Shown here: positions 58,227 through 64,000 of the stretch, in pieces
Layout of the letters: the number at the start of each line of letters is the position of its first letter
Numbering within the stretch: the first letter of the stretch is position 1
DNA from: Strigamia acuminata
Taxonomy: Eukaryota > Arthropoda > Chilopoda > Geophilomorpha > Linotaeniidae
Direction: 5' to 3'
NCBI GenBank assembly: GCA_949358305.1
Contig: OX442314.1
Coordinates: 47,190,581 to 47,254,580 of the forward strand
DNA: 64,000 nucleotides
Made by a program: the position numbers and the translations under genes
Notes under the pieces: model-generated
Database searches by the model: none
Told to the model about the DNA's origin: nothing
What the model saw: the letters and a program-made list of their open reading frames with translations, nothing else

Positions 58227-58305
58227 CATAAATTTGGTTGAAATGTAATAAATTTTCATGAATTTGGTTGAAATGTAATAAATTTTCATGAATTTGGTTG
58301 AAATA
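58227..58305. repeat. 30-bp unit, three tandem copies
   Basis: ATTTTCATGAATTTGGTTG followed by AAATGTAATAA, three copies with minor changes. Repeated at 62636-62714. Confidence 0.85.
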
Positions 58306-59437
58306 AAAAAACAAAGAAAAAAACAAAAAAAACTCATTAAAATAAAAAACGTTATTTTCATTTCTGCTGAACAAACTAGTCGCAAAATTCTCATTTAAAT
58401 TAAAACGCACAATCTAAAATAATAATCTTGTTTCTATACAGCCAACCATACCTTGCCAAATAACTGCCACCAACGGACCACCGTAGATGCCAAAAATTAA
58501 AATGTCCGCGAAAATTGACGAGAACCGTCTTGTTTAGCCAATATCTATAGGGTAGAATTTTTAAATTATTACAAAACATCTGCAGAGATGTTCAGAATGT
58601 ACAAAACCTCTAACCAACAGACAACTGGTCAATACGAAATAGAAATGAGACGACCCGCGAACAGGGCCGTTTCGACCTATGAGGCGAAGAGGCGGCCGCC
58701 AGGTGGCCATGCCGTGGTAAGTAGCTTTACCAAGGCATTGACATTGTCACAACATCAAAACGAGTTATCGCACATGTTGGCAATGCGTGCTGACCACGCC
58801 GCTAATGCATCTTGATTGAGGAACTTCTGCACATTTAAATATTGCTTAATTGCAGCATGAACCAAGCATGACACAAACACGTATCCATTTTTCAACCCGG
58901 CTGCTTTTTACTACACTTTTTTCCCCCGGCTGCAAGTAAAATTCGATACAAGTTAGCGCGTCACCTAAATCGTCACACCAGCACTGTAAAACACTAGCAG
59001 ATATGTTTTTTTTAATGTATGATCGCCTTTTGTTTCAAGTCGCAAAACCAAAACACGAGTACTCAAGCAAAAGTTTTGTACCTGTTGGCAATGTGTGCTT
59101 ATACCATGCTTGATCTTAATTGATCAATCACGGATGCAGTGGGATTTTGTGCTGGCGCCATATTTGATCACCTAGGTTTACTTTCCAAAGTAACACTTAA
59201 TTATTCCAAATTTAATAAGAGTTGCTACGCGCAACAACTCCACTTTTTCCCATCATAATCACGTCAAATGGAATAATTTTCTCTTTCTGCTTCTAAATTT
59301 TCTAGAAAAAACACAGTTTATTCCGCATAGGAACATGTTAGACTTGTTTAAAATGTGGAAAATCAACAAACTTCAGCCAGTGAGAAATTTCAAACATTTG
59401 AATTAAACGAATTATTTCAACTTCTGATGCATTGTAG

Positions 59438-59533
59438 CACTTCATTCTGCCACAAAATCAATATTTTCATCCTAAACACATTTTCTATATACACGGTGGG
59501 AGTTTTGTTAAAATTTATATTTTCCGTCAAACG
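59438..59533 (+). CDS. DEG/ENaC exon W (copy 2)
   Basis: Identical in reading to exon W at 55029-55124, with the same splice sites. Either an alternative terminal exon set for channel 2 or a silent duplicate. Confidence 0.6.
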
Positions 59534-59596
59534 GTAAACTTGTAATTGAATCAGAAAAACTGTCCAGAGTGCTTAGAACACATTAGTTCATTCTAG

Positions 59597-59697
59597 ATTG
59601 TTCGAGTCGATACCCCAAAAAGCCCGTGTGGTGACAACGAGCAAGTATCAGAATGTGAACAGGACTGTTATGCATCCCGACTGAATATTTCATGCAG
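59597..59697 (+). CDS. DEG/ENaC exon X (copy 2)
   Basis: As 55188-55288, with one visible difference: CAA to CGA changes YASQL to YASRL. Splice signals and phase are kept. Confidence 0.7.
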
Positions 59698-60355
59698 GTC
59701 AGCATTTACATTATCACTTTATCCTAGAGTATTTAGCTTACTGAATGAATGGCACCAACTGCAAACTTTAATTCAGAGAAAATACTACGAGCAATAAGAT
59801 TTAAAACTTATCTGTATTGCTGTATAGTTAGATGCCAGAACTGCTTTGTATTGCAAGTAGATTGGGACAATATAGGAATATTCTACATCTCTTTTTAACG
59901 ATTCTGCTCTATTGTTTATTGCAATGCTACAAATAGCCTTGACTTAACAACATTTATTTGTAGTGGAAATATGGTAGAATTAATACTGTATTTATTTGAT
60001 TAAGAACCACTGTCGAATAAGAGCCGCGGCTGAGGCAGTAAAAATTTTGTATTATCGAAAAAATACGGTAAATACGAACGGAAAAAAATATTGGATTGGA
60101 TATTGGATATTTGATTTTCTTCGAATATGAGCCGCGGCTCTCATTCGAATAAACATGGTACTCCGTAATATTTTTTATGTTTAACAAAAGTTAAGTTTAG
60201 GGATTTATTCGAGATTTGGGGATTGGTTCAAGATTTAGGAATTTGTTCGAGATTTATTTGGGATTTAGCCAACCATCAACGAGATTTATAGCGATTGTCG
60301 GCTTCTCGCTTTTTTTCTTAGTATATGCATGTATTCTAATTTCAACAATTTATAG

Positions 60356-60692
60356 ATTACCATTTATGGAAAATAGCAATTCACCGCTTTGCACTACATT
60401 AGAAGAAGCTAAAGCAATGCAAAAAAAATATTTGGAAACTCAAATGAAGACAAACCCTCAGAAAGACTGTCGGTGCAAATCACGCTGCATAGAAACCATA
60501 TTCTATCCAACAGTGGTAGAGGAAAAATTAATGCTTTATTCACGTGCTTTATACAAGATTCTGGAAAACGTTAGGAAAGTGATTAGCGAAGAGAGAACAG
60601 TTTCGCTCACAAAATTGTTTTCTAAAGTTGGTTCTGTAATTGGTATACTGACTGGCTTCTCGACGTTTTCTGTCATAAATAACTTGATTTAA
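60356..60692 (+). CDS. DEG/ENaC terminal exon Y (copy 2)
   Basis: Same product as 55947-56283 including TM2 and stop. Frame intact, which argues that the duplication is recent or the exons are still under constraint. Confidence 0.7.
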
Positions 60693-60822
60693 CAGAATTA
60701 TAATCGGAAAAAGCTTTCTACTATTACTACAAAATTATAAAGATGTTTACTTTAAATCTTTTCACCTTTATAAACACAAGCAGATACAGAATAAGCAATT
60801 GTAAAATTTTATCATTTAAAAA

Positions 60823-61484
60823 CTGATGTGTCATTTTAACTTTGTCAAACTCATGTCATTTTAAATTTGTCTAACTAGTGTCATTTTAAATTTGTCTAAC
60901 TAGTGTCATTTTAAATTTGTCTAACTAGTGTCATTTTAACTTTGTCAAATAAACTCGTGTCGTCTTAACTTTGTCAAACTCGTGTCATTTTAACTTTGTC
61001 AAACTTGTGTCATTTTAAATTTGTTAAACTTGTGTCATTTTAAATTTGTTAAACTTGTGTCATTTTAAATTTGTTAAACTCGTGTCATTTTTACTTTGTC
61101 TAACTCGTGTCGTCTTAACTTTGTCTAACTAGTGTCATTTTAACTTTGTTAAACTCGTGTCATTTTAAATTTGTTAAACTAGTGTCATTTTAACTTTGTC
61201 AAACTCGTGTCGTCTTAACTTTGTCTAACTAGTGTCATTTTAACTTTATCAAACTCGTGTCATTTTAAATTTATTAAACTCGTGTCATTTTAAATTTGTC
61301 TAACTAGTGTCATTTTAACTTTGTCAAACTCGTGTCATTTTAAATTTGTCTAACTAGTGTCATTTTAACTTTGTCAAATAAACTTGTGTCGTCTTAACTT
61401 TGTCAAACTCGTGTCATTTTAACTTTGTCAAACTTGTGTCATTTTAAATTTGTTAAACTCGTGTCATTTTAACTTTGTCTAATG
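60823..61484. repeat. 24-bp minisatellite (copy 2)
   Basis: Counterpart of 56414-57075. One visible base change (AAACTTGTGTCG for AAACTCGTGTCG near 61381). Otherwise the same unit order. Confidence 0.9.
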
Positions 61485-63146
61485 CTGGGCGCAGACATAA
61501 CTCGAAAGAGATTATTACAACAATTGGTTAAAAAAGAGATATCTTCGAGGGAATACCCAACAATAACCGAAATTCTTCTCCGGTGGGCAGACCCCTTTTA
61601 ATACAAGTTTCCTCTACTAGGTGAGCCTTTTAGGAACCTACATTGTATCTGCATCAGTCTTGTGGTGACCTTGGTTTCATTCCACACTTCAGCCTCTTTT
61701 AGCCAGGGTATTTAGCTAGAACAGCAATTGTGGTGCAATAAATCCATTTGTTGCACCAAAATTGACTCTCCACGCACGTTTTGTGCGCAGGACCTGAGAG
61801 TGCATAAAATCCCAAATTTTGGCGGTTTTGCTCACTCTTGACATCACACCAACAACACACAACATCACTGCTTTGAATCACCCAGAACTTCAAGTACCGT
61901 ATTAATAGTGTACCGTTTGGTGAGTTGAGACTGCTGTTTCCACTAATTTTCCAGTGGAACTAGCCCCATTTGCGCTCGCGTGTAACAGGTACTGTCTGTT
62001 ACACGCACTTAGACGAATCTCGGGTAACGCCCGAGAAACCGCTCACTGTCGGACATCGTGTGCTCCATTGACGTGTCCGGGCACTCCATCGTCGCCACAG
62101 CAAACACACTTGCCGTGAACCATAGTAAACGACTGTAAGCCACCGCGGAGTCCCTCCGGAGCTTGCAATCGCTGCCATCGTACGAGCAGTGAAATTTGTC
62201 TCAGCGAGTCCGTCTCGCCATTTTGTGTGTGCGTTTGTTGCGCGCCAAACGATTCCTTTGTTCAGCGTGAGCATTATCGCTCACGTTGTATTTCTATTTC
62301 CTTTCTTCTTCCGTTTTCATTTGCCCCCAAAACCGTCAATGCCATTCGATTCCCCACCCTTGACTACCCCTAAAACCAAATTTTGGAGATGATCTGAGAG
62401 GTGGCTCATAAAGTAAAATTATACCAAAAATGGCGTACACAACGATGGCTAGTCGTTGTGCGGCGATGTCTTCTCTTCTCCCTCGTTACTCACACGTACG
62501 ATGGCGGTGGCGGGAACTCCGGACAAGTCAACGGTGGCTCCAGCGACGGTGATGGTTTACGGCGAGCGTCTCCTCACTCCTCGGCGGTGGTGCGCGTAGC
62601 AGCGGCGGCTGGTACACGCGAACGAAAACGATTTTCATAAATTTGGTTGAAATGTAATAAATTTTCATGAATTTGGTTGAAATGTAATAAATTTTCATGA
62701 ATTTGGTTGAAATAAAAAAACAAAGAAAAAAACAAAAAAAACTCATTAAAATAAAAAACGTTATTTTCATTTCTGCTGAACAAACTAGTCGCAAAATTCT
62801 CATTTAAATTAAAACGCACAATCTAAAATAATAATCTTGTTTCTATACAGCCAACCATACCTTGCCAAATAACTGCCACCAACGGACCACCGTAGATGCC
62901 AAAAATTAAAATGTCCGCGAAAATTGACGAGAACCGTCTTGTTTAGCCAATATCTATAGGGTAGAATTTTTAAATTATTACAAAACATCTGCAGAGATGT
63001 TCAGAATGTACAAAACCTCTAACCAACAGACAACTGGTCAATACGAAATAGAAATGAGACGACCCGCGAACAGGGCCGTTTCGACCTATGAGGCGAAGAG
63101 GCGGCCGCCAGGTGGCCATGCCGTGGTAAGTAGCTTTACCAAGGCA

Positions 63147-64000
63147 TTGACATTGTCACAACATCAAAACGAGTTATCGCACATGTTGGCAATGCGTGCT
63201 GACCACGCCGCTAATGCATCTTGATTGAGGAACTTCTGCACATTTAAATATTGCTTAATTGCAGCATGAACCAAGCATGACACAAACACGTATCCATTTT
63301 TCAACCCGGCTGCTTTTTACTACACTTTTTTCCCCCGGCTGCAAGTAAAATTCGATACAAGTTAGCGCGTCACCTAAATCGTCACACCAGCACTGTAAAA
63401 CACTAGCAGATATGTTTTTTTTAATGTATGATCGCCTTTTGTTTCAAGTCGCAAAACCAAAACACGAGTACTCAAGCAAAAGTTTTGTACCTGTTGGCAA
63501 TGTGTGCTTATACCATGCTTGATCTTAATTGATCAATCACGGATGCAGTGGGATTTTGTGCTGGCGCCATATTTGATCACCTAGGTTTACTTTCCAAAGT
63601 AACACTTAATTATTCCAAATTTAATAAGAGTTGCTACGCGCAACAACTCCACTTTTTCCCATCATAATCACGTCAAATGGAATAATTTTCTCTTTCTGCT
63701 TCTAAATTTTCTAGAAAAAACACAGTTTATTCCGCATAGGAACATGTTAGACTTGTTTAAAATGTGGAAAATCAACAAACTTCAGCCAGTGAGAAATTTC
63801 AAACATTTGAATTAAACGAATTATTTCAACTTCTGATGCATTGTAGCACTTCATTCTGCCACAAAATCAATATTTTCATCCTAAACACATTTTCTATATA
63901 CACGGTGGGAGTTTTGTTAAAATTTATATTTTCCGTCAAACGGTAAACTTGTAATTGAATCAGAAAAACTGTCCAGAGTGCTTAGAACACATTAGTTCAT
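63147..64000 (+). repeat. 4,409-bp tandem unit, copy 3 (cut by window end)
   Basis: Same start as copies 1 and 2. Reading matches copy 2 throughout, including the forms that differ from copy 1. Contains exon W only, and exon X would start at about 64006, just outside. Confidence 0.88.
63847..63942 (+). CDS. DEG/ENaC exon W (copy 3)
   Basis: Same exon and splice sites as 55029-55124 at offset 8,818. Exons X and Y would follow outside the window. Confidence 0.55.

Larger units (their letters stand above)
54329..58737 (+). repeat. 4,409-bp tandem unit, copy 1
   Basis: Starts TTGACATTGTCACAACATC. The same start recurs at 58738 and 63147. It contains channel 2 exons W, X and Y, a 24-bp minisatellite and a GC-richer stretch. 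Copy 1 is diverged from copies 2 and 3 over its first roughly 700 bp, then nearly identical. The junction sequence before copies 2 and 3 (58590-58737) is the unit's own tail, so these are head-to-tail duplications. Confidence 0.88.
58738..63146 (+). repeat. 4,409-bp tandem unit, copy 2
   Basis: Direct copy of 54329-58737 with exactly the same length. Nearly identical from about 55070 on, more different over the first 700 bp. It has the same minisatellite and 30-bp repeats, so any size variation in those arrays is absent between copies. Confidence 0.9.

Overview
This is an invertebrate nuclear genomic window and contains no bacterial features. The evidence is GT-AG introns of about 60 nt, exons of a DEG/ENaC (pickpocket-like) sodium-channel gene, Ty1/copia and Ty3/gypsy retrotransposons primed by metazoan-type tRNAs, a MULE fragment, a hAT-type MITE and a foldback element. 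An arthropod is plausible, but I cannot name the species from sequence alone.

The host gene occupies both ends of the window on the + strand. The left end holds a first coding exon with TM1 (361-834) and two ATG-less cysteine-domain exons (2066-2170, 2309-2403). The right end holds one exon (53264-54060) that encodes the end of channel 1 including its TM2 and runs without a stop into the N-terminus and TM1 of a second channel. A 60-nt intron and a further exon (54121 onward) carry the family's S-T-M-x-G-L-C motif. The last three exons of channel 2 (W, X, Y) lie in a 4,409-bp unit repeated in tandem at least three times (54329-64000). Read literally, the locus encodes a natural two-channel DEG/ENaC concatemer with duplicated terminal exons.

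Almost everything between 3330 and 53248 is transposon nested in transposon. (1) A degenerate copia element (176-208 bp LTRs, TSD TATGT) sits in the channel intron 15 bp before the exon at 53264. (2) A Ty3/gypsy element (8122-53076, two 1,589-bp LTRs, TSD GCGA) sits in the right copia LTR. It has gag, a canonical -1 frameshift site, pol, and a third ORF with CxxC pairs in the env position. (3) A head-to-tail dimer of a 12.56-kb non-coding element (copies 16116-28673 and 28728-47065, 54 bp apart, 4-bp TSD CTAA) splits the YLDD catalytic motif of the gypsy reverse transcriptase. (4) A 5.77-kb foldback element (32642-38414) sits in the second copy only. (5) A 210-bp insertion flanked by CTATC sits in the left arm of the foldback. 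The states of the copies agree with this order: the copia element is full of stops and its LTRs differ, while the gypsy LTRs and the two 12.56-kb copies look identical.

The 12.56-kb unit has no recognisable gene. It consists of hairpin-forming repeats, including a 3.3-kb CpG-rich palindrome-of-palindromes block (25012-28320 and 43404-46712). The arginine/serine-rich open frames there are by-products of the repeat. Coordinates of repeats and exon edges were read by eye. The near-perfect duplications could partly be assembly artefacts.
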